From: Thermoanaerobacterium aotearoense
GTDB lineage: Bacteria > Bacillota > Thermoanaerobacteria > Thermoanaerobacterales > Thermoanaerobacteraceae
Assembly: GCF_009905255.1 (NCBI RefSeq)
Contig: NZ_CP047602.1
Location: 620,001 to 684,000, forward strand
Reading direction: 5' to 3'
Length of the DNA stretch: 64,000 nt
The notes under the pieces were generated by a model, which made no database searches, was not told the DNA's origin, and saw only the letters and a program-made list of their open reading frames with translations. The first letter of the stretch is position 1, and every line of letters begins with the position of its first letter. Positions 55,865 to 64,000 of this stretch are shown piece after piece. The position numbers were made by a program, and so were the translations under genes.

Positions 55865-56875
55865 ATGGACTACAAAGATGCTGGTGTAAATATAGATGAG
55901 GGAAATAGATTTGTAGAAATGATAAAGCCTATTGCGAAAGCCACTATAAAAGGCGGTGTTTTAAATGGAATAGGCGGTTTTGGAGCTCTTTACCAACTGA
56001 CAGATTATAAGAATCCTGTTCTGGTTTCAGGCACAGATGGGGTTGGGACAAAGCTAAAGATTGCTTTTATGATGAAAAAGTACGATACTATAGGTGTAGA
56101 CTTAGTTGCCATGTGTGTTAATGATATAATCGTCAGTGGTGCAAAACCTTTATTTTTCCTTGACTACTTTGCTACTGGGAAGTTGCAAAGCGATGTAGGC
56201 ATTGAAGTTATAAAAGGCATTGCAGCAGGATGCAGTGAAGCGGAGTGTGCATTGATAGGAGGAGAGACAGCAGAGCTTCCAGGTATGTACAATGAAGGCG
56301 AATTTGACCTTGCTGGTTTTGCAGTAGGCGCTGTTGAAAAAGACGAGATAATCGACGGCAGAAATATTGAAGTCGGTGATGTAATAATAGGACTTGCATC
56401 ATCAGGGATACACTCCAATGGATATTCATTGGTGAGAAAAGTCTTGTTTGATGTAGGCAAAATGAGCACTGATGATTATATAGAAGAATACGGACTGTCG
56501 TTAGGGGAAGTCATCTTAAAACCTACAAGAATATATGTGAAAGCTTTTAAATCCTTAAAAGGCATAAACATTAAAGGGATGGCCCACATAACAGGCGGAG
56601 GATTTGTAGACAATATACCGAGGACGTTAAAAGACGGCGTATCTGCCAGAATAGACAAAAAATCGTGGGATGTCCCGCACATATTTAGCCTAATAAAAGA
56701 CATTGGAAACATTGATGACATAGAAATGTACAGGACGTTTAACATGGGAATCGGGATGATCATTATTGTTCCAAATCATCAATGTGACGATGCAGTAAGC
56801 CGGTTAAAAGCTGCGGGTGAGAAACCATTTATAATAGGAGAAATTGTAAATGGTGAAAAAGAGGTATTGCTATGA
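55865..56875 (+). CDS. purM: phosphoribosylformylglycinamidine cyclo-ligase
   Basis: PurM closes the imidazole ring of FGAM to give AIR. ATG 55865 is 6 bases after AAGGAGG; a frame extending upstream overlaps purF and is unlikely. The 336 residues contain LVSGTDGVGTKLKIA (about 56-70), MCVNDIIVSGAKPLFFLDYF, GGETAELPGMY and HITGGGFVDNIPR. Its stop overlaps purN by four bases. Confidence 0.96.
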   Translation: MDYKDAGVNIDEGNRFVEMIKPIAKATIKGGVLNGIGGFGALYQLTDYKNPVLVSGTDGVGTKLKIAFMMKKYDTIGVDLVAMCVNDIIVSGAKPLFFLDYFATGKLQSDVGIEVIKGIAAGCSEAECALIGGETAELPGMYNEGEFDLAGFAVGAVEKDEIIDGRNIEVGDVIIGLASSGIHSNGYSLVRKVLFDVGKMSTDDYIEEYGLSLGEVILKPTRIYVKAFKSLKGINIKGMAHITGGGFVDNIPRTLKDGVSARIDKKSWDVPHIFSLIKDIGNIDDIEMYRTFNMGIGMIIIVPNHQCDDAVSRLKAAGEKPFIIGEIVNGEKEVLL

Positions 56876-57480
56876 GATTATTGGTTATGGCGTCAGGAAA
56901 TGGCACTGACTTTCAGTCTATCATAGATGGCATTAAAAGCGGATATATCAACGCTGAAATTGTGGCTCTTATTAGCGATAAAGAAGGAGCGTACGCTTTG
57001 AAAAGGGCTGAAATGAACAATATACCTGCTTATTGTATCCCTAAAAAGAAGTTAAAAGACAAGTTTTATAATGAGCTTGCCAATGTTATCAATGAGATAA
57101 ATCCAGATGGAATAATCTTGGCAGGTTTCATAACGATATTGAACGAAGAGATCGTAAATAAGTATCATAATAGGATAATAAACATACATCCGTCTTTAAT
57201 ACCATCGTTTTGTGGCAAAGGGTACTACGGCATAAATGTCCACAAGGCTGTCGTTGATTACGGTGTAAAATACACTGGCTGCACAGTTCATTTTGTTGAC
57301 TCAGGCGCAGATACGGGGCCTATCATAATGCAAGATGTGGTAAAGGTTGAAGATGACGATACACCTGAAACGGTAGCATCTAAAGTCTTGAAGCTGGAGC
57401 ACAGATTGCTGCCTTATGCTGTAAAGCTGTTTACTGAAGGAAGGCTTAAAGTTGAAGGAAGAAAGGTTTATATAAAATAG
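56872..57480 (+). CDS. purN: phosphoribosylglycinamide formyltransferase
   Basis: PurN transfers a formyl group from 10-formyl-THF to GAR. The 202 residues show [15 protein letters not shown] (about 5-19), [32 protein letters not shown] and [17 protein letters not shown]. The catalytic Asn-His-Asp arrangement matches IHPSL with the late D in DSGADTGP. It overlaps purM and precedes purH by 11 bases. Confidence 0.96.
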   Translation: MRLLVMASGNGTDFQSIIDGIKSGYINAEIVALISDKEGAYALKRAEMNNIPAYCIPKKKLKDKFYNELANVINEINPDGIILAGFITILNEEIVNKYHNRIINIHPSLIPSFCGKGYYGINVHKAVVDYGVKYTGCTVHFVDSGADTGPIIMQDVVKVEDDDTPETVASKVLKLEHRLLPYAVKLFTEGRLKVEGRKVYIK

Positions 57481-57491
57481 GAGGTATGATG

Positions 57492-59018
57492 ATGTCAAAG
57501 AGAGCATTGATAAGCGTGTCTAAAAAGGATGGAATTGTGGACTTTGCAAAGAAGTTAGATGAGATGGGATATGAGATATTATCGACTGGCGGCACGTACA
57601 GGCTATTAAAGGATATGGGCATAAACGCCGTAAAAGTCTCAGATGTTACAGGTTTTCCTGAGATCTTAGATGGCAGAGTCAAAACACTGCATCCTAAGAT
57701 ACACGGAGGACTTTTAGCCATAAGAGACGATGAAAACCATAGAAGGCAGTTGGAGGAAAATGGTATAAAGCCTATCGACATAGTAGCAGTAAATCTGTAT
57801 CCTTTTAAAGAGACGATATTAAAAGACGATGTTACGCTGGAAGATGCAATAGAGAATATAGACATCGGCGGACCTTCCATGATTAGAGCTGCGGCTAAAA
57901 ACTACAGATACGTGACAGTCTTAGTTGATCCTGACGACTACGATAAAGTTGTTGAGGAGATAAAAGAATACGGCAATACGAAGGAAGAAACCAGATTTTA
58001 CCTTGCGATGAAAGCATTTGGACACACCGCATCATACGATTCACTTATATACAATTACCTTTTAGATAAAAATGGCGTAGAGTTTCCTGATACAATAACC
58101 TTTTCTTTTGAGAAATCGCAGGACATGAGATATGGCGAGAATCCACATCAAAAAGCTGCATTTTACAAAAACTCATTGAAATCTTTTGGAATATCTGAAT
58201 GCGTAAAGCTGCATGGGAAAGAGCTTTCTTTCAACAATATAAACGACGCAAATGCTGCGATTGAACTACTTAAAGAGTTTGATGAACCTGCCGCAGTGGC
58301 AGTAAAGCATACAAATCCATGTGGCGTTGCAGTTGCAGACAATATATACGATGCCTTCAAGAAAGCTTACGAATGCGATCCAGTTTCAATATTTGGCGGC
58401 ATTGTGGCGTTTAACCGCAAATTAGATGCAAATACGGCTTTAGAGCTTTCGAAGATATTCTTAGAGATAATAATAGCTCCTGACTTTGAGGAAGAAGCGT
58501 TGGCGATTCTTGAGAAAAAGAAAAATGTTAGAATTCTCAAACTTTCAGATGGATATGTAAAAGAGTACGATTTGAAGAAGGTAGAAGGCGGAATATTGGT
58601 TCAGGAAAAAGATGAAGTTGACCTGTACGATGATAAACTGACTGTCGTCACAAAAAATGCTCCAAGTGAAAGGGAGCTTAAGGATTTAAGGTTTGCTTGG
58701 AAAGTCGTGAAGCATGTGAAATCAAATGCCATCGTTTTGGCTAAAGACGGCATGACTGTTGGAATTGGAGCAGGGCAGGTGAACCGCATTTGGCCTACAG
58801 AGCAGTCCATAAGACAAGCAGGTGAAAAAGCAAGGGGAAGTGTGTTGGCTTCAGATGCGTTTTTCCCATTTCCTGATGTTGTGGAAGAAGCATCAAAAGC
58901 AGGCATTACATCAATTATCCAGCCAGGTGGGTCTATAAATGATGATGCATCCATTGATGCGGCAGATAAAGCTGGGATTTCAATGATATTCACAGGTATA
59001 AGGCATTTTAAACATTAA
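57492..59018 (+). CDS. purH: bifunctional AICAR transformylase/IMP cyclohydrolase
   Basis: PurH performs the last two steps to IMP. Three ATGs follow each other; ATG 57492 has the best spacing (7 bases) from AGGAGG. The N-terminal cyclohydrolase shows [18 protein letters not shown] and [12 protein letters not shown]; the C-terminal transformylase has [27 protein letters not shown] and [13 protein letters not shown]. About 508 residues, normal for the family. Confidence 0.96.
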   Translation: MSKRALISVSKKDGIVDFAKKLDEMGYEILSTGGTYRLLKDMGINAVKVSDVTGFPEILDGRVKTLHPKIHGGLLAIRDDENHRRQLEENGIKPIDIVAVNLYPFKETILKDDVTLEDAIENIDIGGPSMIRAAAKNYRYVTVLVDPDDYDKVVEEIKEYGNTKEETRFYLAMKAFGHTASYDSLIYNYLLDKNGVEFPDTITFSFEKSQDMRYGENPHQKAAFYKNSLKSFGISECVKLHGKELSFNNINDANAAIELLKEFDEPAAVAVKHTNPCGVAVADNIYDAFKKAYECDPVSIFGGIVAFNRKLDANTALELSKIFLEIIIAPDFEEEALAILEKKKNVRILKLSDGYVKEYDLKKVEGGILVQEKDEVDLYDDKLTVVTKNAPSERELKDLRFAWKVVKHVKSNAIVLAKDGMTVGIGAGQVNRIWPTEQSIRQAGEKARGSVLASDAFFPFPDVVEEASKAGITSIIQPGGSINDDASIDAADKAGISMIFTGIRHFKH

Positions 59019-59049
59019 ATGGATGCCTCGATTGTTTGGAGGAGAGAGT

Positions 59050-60300
59050 ATGAATGTTCTTGTTATAGGTGGCGGTGGCAGAGAGCATGCCATAGTTAAA
59101 AAGATCAGGGAAAGCGAAAAGGTAGATAGAATATATTGTGCCCCCGGAAATGGTGGTATTTCTGATATAGCAGAATGTGTTGATATAAATGTATCTGATG
59201 TGGAGAAGCTTAAGAAATTTGCTATTGATAGCAATGTAGACTTGACGATCGTGGGTCCTGAAGTTCCTCTGATGAAAGGCATAGTTGATGAATTTGAAAG
59301 CAGCGGACTTAGAATTTTTGGACCGAGAAGAGATGCCGCTGCTATAGAAGGCAGCAAATATTTTACAAAACTGCTGCTTCATAAGTACAACATTCCTACT
59401 GCCAGATTTAAGGCTTTTGACAGATATGATGCGGCATTAAACTTTTTAAAGGATGTATGGTATCCTGTTGTCATAAAGGCTGACGGATTAGCGCAAGGAA
59501 AAGGAGTATTTTTGGTATACAGCTATAAAGAGGCAAAAGAAGCTTTAGATATACTTATGAAGGAAAAACGGTTTGGAACATCTGGCGATACAGTGATAAT
59601 AGAAGAGATGCTTTTCGGAAAAGAAGTTTCTGTGTTGGCATTTACTGATGGAAATACGATAGTCCCGATGGTATCTGCTATGGACTATAAGAGAATCTAC
59701 GATGGGGATAAAGGGCCAAATACAGGTGGCATGGGCAACATAGCTCCAAATCCTTACTTTGGTGATAAACTGCTTAGTGTTGTAGTGGAAACCATATTAA
59801 AACCAGTCATAGCTTCTCTGAAAAAAGAAGGGATAGTATACAAAGGAGTCCTTTACGCTGGGCTAATACTTACAGAAGATGGACCGAAAGTTTTAGAATT
59901 CAATGCAAGGTTTGGAGATCCTGAGACACAGGTTGTCCTTCCGCTTTTAAAGACAGATCTTATTGACATAGTAGAGGCTATAATCGATGAAAGGCTTAGT
60001 GATATGAAAATAGAATGGGAGGATAAAAAAGCTGTCTGCGTAGTGGCAGCGTCAGAAGGTTACCCTGGTGAGTTTGATACAGGGCATGATATAACAGGTG
60101 TTGAAAATACAGATGGAGTTTTTGTCTACCATGCAGGAACTGTAAAAAGAGACGGCAAGTACAAAACGTCTGGTGGGAGAGTCTTGGAAGTCACAGCGCT
60201 GGGAAATACTTACGAAGAAGCAAGAGAAAAAGCGTATGATGAGCTTAAGAAGATACACTTTGAAGGAATGTATTTTAGAAGCGATATAGGCATCATTTGA
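59050..60300 (+). CDS. purD: phosphoribosylamine-glycine ligase
   Basis: PurD joins glycine to phosphoribosylamine. ATG 59050 follows TTGGAGGAGAG. The ATP-grasp protein of 416 residues has VLVIGGGGREHAIVKKI, TIVGPEVPLMKGIVD, VIKADGLAQGKGVFLVYS (about 133-150), MGNIAPNPYFGD and LEFNARFGDPETQ. It closes the purine operon at a strong terminator. Confidence 0.96.
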   Translation: MNVLVIGGGGREHAIVKKIRESEKVDRIYCAPGNGGISDIAECVDINVSDVEKLKKFAIDSNVDLTIVGPEVPLMKGIVDEFESSGLRIFGPRRDAAAIEGSKYFTKLLLHKYNIPTARFKAFDRYDAALNFLKDVWYPVVIKADGLAQGKGVFLVYSYKEAKEALDILMKEKRFGTSGDTVIIEEMLFGKEVSVLAFTDGNTIVPMVSAMDYKRIYDGDKGPNTGGMGNIAPNPYFGDKLLSVVVETILKPVIASLKKEGIVYKGVLYAGLILTEDGPKVLEFNARFGDPETQVVLPLLKTDLIDIVEAIIDERLSDMKIEWEDKKAVCVVAASEGYPGEFDTGHDITGVENTDGVFVYHAGTVKRDGKYKTSGGRVLEVTALGNTYEEAREKAYDELKKIHFEGMYFRSDIGII

Positions 60301-60305
60301 AAGTG

Positions 60306-60336
60306 AACCCGTATGGTTTTGCCATGCGGGTTTTTT
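60306..60336 (+). terminator. terminator of the pur operon
   Basis: AACCCGTATGG pairs with CCATGCGGGTT (one G-U), loop TTTTG, six T. Confidence 0.92.
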
Positions 60337-60408
60337 GCATCTTTGTTATCAATCCACACTTTTTGTGATATTATATAATAGAATATCAACAAAATAGGAT
60401 GTGGTGAA

Positions 60409-61200
60409 ATGGATAGAAGACCGATAGGAGTGTTTGACTCAGGTGTAGGCGGACTTACAGTATTGAAGAAATTAAAGGAACTATTGCCAAATGAGGATTA
60501 CATATATTTTGGTGATACAAAAAGAGTGCCGTACGGTGATAAGCCTAAAGATGAAATAGAAATGTATGCAAAGCAGATAATCAATTTTATGAATGAGAAA
60601 AACACTAAGATAATAGTTATTGCTTGCAATACTACGTGTGCTTCAATCGATAAGAGTGAATATAACGAGATTCTTTTTAGTGTTTTGGAAGCTGGGGCCG
60701 AAAGCGCTGCCGGCATTACAAGGAACAATAAAGTTGGTATAATAGCTACTACAAGGACAGTAGAAAGCGGTAGCTACGCTAAAACTATAAAACTTAAAAA
60801 TAAAGATGCAGACATTTTCCAAAAAGCTTGTCCAGGATTTGTTCCATTGGTGGAAAAAGGGCTATCAGAAAGTGACGAATCGTTTAAATTGGCTGAGGAA
60901 TATTTAAAAAATTTAAACGATGAGGGAATTGACACGCTTGTCTTAGGGTGTACCCATTATCCGATACTTTTAAATGCCATCAAAAATGCCGTAAGGGAAG
61001 ATGTGCTAATAGTTGATCCGGCTATTAGATTGTCATATGATGTGATGAATTATTTGAAAGAAAATGATATGCTTAATTTGACTGGCGGTGAAACTCATTA
61101 TTTTGTAAGCGGCGATGCGAAAAAATTTGCAGATGTTGCGAAACTCATACTAAATGAAGATATCGAGAACATAAGCTGCGTTGACATAGAGAAATATTAA
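60409..61200 (+). CDS. murI: glutamate racemase
   Basis: MurI supplies D-glutamate for peptidoglycan. The 263 residues begin RPIGVFDSGVGGLTVLKKL and have the two catalytic cysteines in VIACNTTCASI (near residue 72) and VLGCTHYPILL (near residue 182), with YFGDTKRVPYG between. A TATAAT element at 60374-60379 precedes the weak ribosome site GATGTGGTG. The M20 gene follows after 21 bases. Confidence 0.95.
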   Translation: MDRRPIGVFDSGVGGLTVLKKLKELLPNEDYIYFGDTKRVPYGDKPKDEIEMYAKQIINFMNEKNTKIIVIACNTTCASIDKSEYNEILFSVLEAGAESAAGITRNNKVGIIATTRTVESGSYAKTIKLKNKDADIFQKACPGFVPLVEKGLSESDESFKLAEEYLKNLNDEGIDTLVLGCTHYPILLNAIKNAVREDVLIVDPAIRLSYDVMNYLKENDMLNLTGGETHYFVSGDAKKFADVAKLILNEDIENISCVDIEKY

Positions 61201-61221
61201 AATTATAAAGAGGGGAGAAAC

Positions 61222-62457
61222 ATGAATGAAATTTTAAAAGAAGCCATAAAGATTCAAGAGGAAATCGTAGAGATAAGGAGAAAAATACACAGAGAGCCGG
61301 AGCTTGGATTTGAGGAGACAAAGACGTCTGAGCTTGTAAAGAGGTATCTTGGCAGTTTAGGAATCGAAACAAGGACAATTGCAAAGACCGGCATTGTAGG
61401 GACGATTTACGGCAATGGGCAGAAAACTATAGCTATTAGAGCTGATATGGATGCACTTCCAATACAGGAAGAAAATGATTTGCCTTATGCTTCGGCTGTA
61501 CCTGGCAAAATGCACGCTTGTGGACATGATGTGCATACGGCAATTGCTCTTGGAGCAGCTAAGCTTATATCTAAGATGAAAGATAAAATTGATGGCAATG
61601 TGAAATTTATCTTTCAACCTGCTGAGGAGACTACAGGAGGAGCTAAGCCTATGCTTGATGCAGGTGTTTTTGATGATCCAAAAGTAGATGCGATCATAGG
61701 CTTGCACGTAGACCCAGACCTCAATGTTGGACAAATTGGCTACACATATGGAAAAGCTTACGCGTCATCGGATATGTTTGACATAAACGTAATAGGCAAA
61801 AGCAGCCATGGAGCGGAACCCCACAAATCTGTAGACCCTATAGTAATATCTGCAAACATAATCAACATGATTCAAGCAGTCGTAAGCAGAGAATCAAATC
61901 CATTAGAGCCTCTTGTCATAACTATCGGCAGCATTGAAGGCGGATACGCCAGAAATGTCATTGCCAGCAAAGTGCGCATGTCTGGAATAATAAGGATGCT
62001 AAATGAGGAAAACCGCCACAAGATAGCCTCAAGGGTTGAAGACATAGCTAAAAATACTGCAGAAGCGATGGGAGGCAAAGCCGAATTTAATCGCGTGGAA
62101 GGATATCCGTGCCTTATAAACGATAGCAGTATGATAGACATAATGAAAAGAAGTGCTGCATCAATCGTAGGTGATAGCAATGTAATAAGCGTATTGCCGA
62201 CGCTTGGCGTTGAAGATTTTGCATACTACTTGAAGAAAGTTCCCGGATGCTTTTATAAATTAGGATGTGGAAATAAGGAGAAGGGAATAGATAAGCCCAT
62301 TCACAACAACATGTTTGACGTTGATGAAAGCTGCATTCCTTATGGCATAGCTATACATGTATTGACTGCCATAAATTATTTAAAAAATGACTCAAAAGAT
62401 GCAGTTAAGCAAAAGAGGACGCTTAAAAATATGTTTAATTACAGCGACTCTTTATAG
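61222..62457 (+). CDS. M20-family amidohydrolase (N-acyl amino acid hydrolase type)
   Basis: A 411-residue metallohydrolase of peptidase family M20D. Metal and catalytic motifs: RADMDALPIQEEN (about 73-85), MHACGHDVHTAIALG near residue 100, FQPAEETTGGAKPML near residue 131, and HNNMFDVDESCI near the C-terminus. Substrates in this family are N-acyl amino acids, hippurate or related compounds; the specific one is unknown. ATG follows GAGGGGAG. Probably co-transcribed with murI. Confidence 0.9.
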   Translation: MNEILKEAIKIQEEIVEIRRKIHREPELGFEETKTSELVKRYLGSLGIETRTIAKTGIVGTIYGNGQKTIAIRADMDALPIQEENDLPYASAVPGKMHACGHDVHTAIALGAAKLISKMKDKIDGNVKFIFQPAEETTGGAKPMLDAGVFDDPKVDAIIGLHVDPDLNVGQIGYTYGKAYASSDMFDINVIGKSSHGAEPHKSVDPIVISANIINMIQAVVSRESNPLEPLVITIGSIEGGYARNVIASKVRMSGIIRMLNEENRHKIASRVEDIAKNTAEAMGGKAEFNRVEGYPCLINDSSMIDIMKRSAASIVGDSNVISVLPTLGVEDFAYYLKKVPGCFYKLGCGNKEKGIDKPIHNNMFDVDESCIPYGIAIHVLTAINYLKNDSKDAVKQKRTLKNMFNYSDSL

Positions 62458-62597
62458 AATTAGCAATTTTATTAAAAAATTTTTGTAACCAATAAAAATA
62501 AATTGGAAATCAAAAACGCCTTTGATACATATTTATGCATAATTTTTTGCCATATATAGCCATGCTGATGTATAATTTTGAGAATAGGTTTATATAT

Positions 62598-62628
62598 TTG
62601 CAAAAATACAGGAAATCTTGCAAAAATA
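62598..62628 (+). repeat. direct repeat TTGCAAAAATA
   Basis: Two copies start at 62598 and 62618, a 20-base period, just upstream of a TTGACA promoter element. The surrounding 244-base gap is very AT-rich and holds no ORF I can support. Confidence 0.5.
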
Positions 62629-62646
62629 ATTTATATGAAGTAAATC

Positions 62647-62675
62647 TTGACAAAATTAGATTTTTGATGCATAAT
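62647..62675 (+). promoter_or_regulatory. promoter for the 59-residue ORF
   Basis: TTGACA, 17-base spacer, CATAAT, 26 bases before the ATG. Confidence 0.65.
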
Positions 62676-62701
62676 ATGTATTGAAGGGTGGGTGATGAAA
62701 G

Positions 62702-62881
62702 ATGTTATTTATAATTACATTGATGGCATTTATAATGATATTTGTACCCGCAACGATAGAGAAAGACAATACTGAGTACGAAGAATTTTTAAGAAGTGAG
62801 TTTGGCTACAAAGATACGGTTGATACAGCAATTAAAAATGAAGATTTCAGTGAATTAGCGTATAGTTACAAGTTAAGATAG
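62702..62881 (+). CDS. 59-residue protein with N-terminal hydrophobic segment
   Basis: A short ORF with GGGTGGGTGATG before the ATG, its own promoter and a terminator. It begins MLFIITLMAFIMIFVPATIE, a hydrophobic segment that could be a signal or membrane anchor, then an acidic stretch KDNTEYEEFLRSEFGYKD and ends SYKLR. I recognise no family. Promoter, ribosome site and terminator together support that it is real. Confidence 0.6.
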   Translation: MLFIITLMAFIMIFVPATIEKDNTEYEEFLRSEFGYKDTVDTAIKNEDFSELAYSYKLR

Positions 62882-62911
62882 ATGAAAGATTCCTCCCATT
62901 TAAAACACTAC

Positions 62912-62937
62912 ATCCGGCTATGCCGGATATTTTTATT
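62912..62937 (+). terminator. terminator after the 59-residue ORF
   Basis: ATCCGGC pairs with GCCGGAT around TAT, followed by ATTTTTATTTT. Confidence 0.88.
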
Positions 62938-63024
62938 TTCTGCCCCGAACCCATTGGCTTAATGTTGGTAAATGTGAAGAAAAATGATAAAATATAATGT
63001 ATCAACAATCAACGAGGTGATATA

Positions 63025-63465
63025 ATGGAGATAAAAGTTGAAAGCTTTAAATTAGATCATAGAACGGTGAAAGCACCGTACGTGAGAAAATCAGGCACTT
63101 TAGTTGGACCTAACGGTGATGTTGTAACCAAATACGACATAAGGTTGACACAGCCAAATGTAGATTCAATACCTACAGGTGGCATTCATACATTAGAGCA
63201 TTTATTTGCTACTTACTTTAGAGATTATTTCGACGACATAATAGATATTTCACCTATGGGGTGCAGGACTGGATTTTACCTTACAAAGTTTGGAGACACA
63301 TCAATTGACGAGATAAAAGATGCCTTGAAAAAAGTCTTGGAAAGGGTCTTAGCTACAAAAGAAGAAGATGTGCCTGCTACAAATGAGATTCAGTGCGGAA
63401 ATTATAGAGACCATTCTCTTTTTACAGCGAAAGAATATGCGAAGGCTGTTTTGGAAAAACTTTGA
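63025..63465 (+). CDS. luxS: S-ribosylhomocysteine lyase
   Basis: LuxS cleaves S-ribosylhomocysteine to homocysteine and DPD, the precursor of autoinducer-2. The 146 residues contain the metal motif GGIHTLEHLFATYF (HxxEH, about 50-63), the catalytic-site SPMGCRTGFYL (Cys near residue 80) and NEIQCGNYRDHSLFTA near the C-terminus with the third metal ligand region. A TATAAT lies at 62993-62998. ATG follows CGAGGTG. Whether AI-2 is used as a signal cannot be told. Confidence 0.94.
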   Translation: MEIKVESFKLDHRTVKAPYVRKSGTLVGPNGDVVTKYDIRLTQPNVDSIPTGGIHTLEHLFATYFRDYFDDIIDISPMGCRTGFYLTKFGDTSIDEIKDALKKVLERVLATKEEDVPATNEIQCGNYRDHSLFTAKEYAKAVLEKL

Positions 63466-63480
63466 TGAGTAATATATATT

Positions 63481-63548
63481 AAAAGCCGCGAATAAACTAT
63501 TGTGAGGTGTCATGTATGCGCAATAGATCTTTTGTTCGCGGTGCTTTT
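63481..63548 (+). promoter_or_regulatory. long-range inverted repeat around the spoVB-like start
   Basis: AAAAGCCGCGAA (63481) can pair with TTCGCGG-TG-CTTTT (63535-63548) with a two-base bulge. The loop holds the ribosome site and ATG of the next gene, and T-rich sequence follows, so it may act as the luxS terminator or as translation control. Confidence 0.5.
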
Positions 63549-64000
63549 ATTTTAACTATAGCCAATATAGTTGATAGGACTATTGGGTTTGTATTCAGAA
63601 TCATTCTTTCTAATCTGCTGGGCTCTGAAGGAACCGGCATATATCAAATAGCCCTGCCAATTTATTTTGTATCGATAACATTTATAACATCAGGCATTAC
63701 GGCAGTTACGTCCCGGTTTGTGTCTGAAGAAAGAGCCAAAAATAACAAAAAAAATATTTTCAGCATAATGGAAGTTTCTTTTTTTATCGTAATTGTAATG
63801 GGTATAGCAATTTCTTCTATAATATTTTTTAATGCCAAGTACATATCAAACAACTTGCTTCACGAGCCACGAGCGTATCTATCAATATTGATTTTTTCAC
63901 CTGTACTGATTGTGGTTTCATCATCTTCTATATTCAAAGGCTTTTTCCAAGGTTTAATTAACATGGTTCCTGCATCGGTGTCTGAGATTGTTGAGCAGAT
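63516..64000 (+). CDS. SpoVB-like polysaccharide/lipid flippase, N-terminal part
   Basis: The gene runs out of the window; 161 complete codons are visible. ATG 63516 follows TGAGGTGT. It begins MRNRSFVRGAFILTIANIVD and GFVFRIILSNLLGSEGTGIY, the start typical of SpoVB/MurJ-like members of the MOP exporter superfamily, and then TSGITAVTSRFVSEE and FKGFFQGLINMVPAS. At least four membrane segments are visible. SpoVB functions in spore cortex formation; other relatives move lipid-linked saccharides. Confidence 0.85.
   Translation, partial: MRNRSFVRGAFILTIANIVDRTIGFVFRIILSNLLGSEGTGIYQIALPIYFVSITFITSGITAVTSRFVSEERAKNNKKNIFSIMEVSFFIVIVMGIAISSIIFFNAKYISNNLLHEPRAYLSILIFSPVLIVVSSSSIFKGFFQGLINMVPASVSEIVEQ

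Overview
The window comes from the chromosome of an AT-rich, low-GC Gram-positive anaerobe. It most resembles Thermoanaerobacterium or Thermoanaerobacter (order Thermoanaerobacterales); this is my inference from recognisable protein families and gene order, with no database comparison. Supporting signs are anaerobic-type cobalamin genes, CIRCE-controlled groESL, Rex, the start of a SpoVB-type flippase (suggesting endospores) and strong AGGAGG-type ribosome sites. I see no rRNA, tRNA, insertion sequence, prophage or CRISPR array.

Layout. 1-4197: the end of an anaerobic cobalamin operon (cbiT-L-F-G-H-J). 4291-7195: a cobalamin riboswitch with terminator, then the cobalt ECF transporter cbiMNQO. 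7213-16991: secA, prfB (programmed +1 frameshift), tex, a PPP-type phosphatase, a TVP38-type membrane protein, an amidohydrolase and ornithine carbamoyltransferase. 17064-21594: carbamate kinase, FMN riboswitch with ribU, and the t6A cluster tsaE-tsaB-rimI-tsaD. 21611-28312: a cluster of DnaA-box-like sites, a 2-hydroxyacid dehydrogenase, an ABC-F protein on the minus strand, motAB, rex and an Nramp transporter. 28321-33505: a LytTR/GHKL two-component system, a 47-residue membrane peptide, a P-loop/Asp23 fusion, an OGG-type glycosylase, a DUF554 protein and a HutP-like protein. 33634-38223 (minus): a branched-chain amino acid ABC transporter. 38530-41213: a second ABC importer of the TrpXYZ type. 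41287-45232: an unknown membrane protein, an intracellular subtilase, five miniature membrane proteins and an acidic repeat protein. 45339-47354: groESL. 47394-60300: purine metabolism (guanine riboswitch with guaBA; a toxin-antitoxin pair; tandem guanine and ykkC/PRPP riboswitches in front of an NCS2 permease and purECFMNHD). 60409-64000: murI, an M20 amidohydrolase, a 59-residue ORF, luxS and the start of a spoVB-like gene.

How it works together. RNA-level control is prominent: five metabolite riboswitches, each placed before a transporter or pathway for its ligand. The purine block uses guanine sensing twice, once for GMP formation and once, paired with a ykkC-type aptamer, for purine uptake and de novo IMP synthesis.

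The best candidates for undescribed biology are: (1) the LytTR two-component system, where matching 21-bp-spaced direct repeats lie before both the regulator operon and the small peptide gene at nearly equal distance from weak -10 elements; and (2) the mini-protein cluster 43213-45232, with two interleaved families of tiny membrane proteins and a membrane-anchored acidic protein carrying four repeats, divergent from a subtilase.
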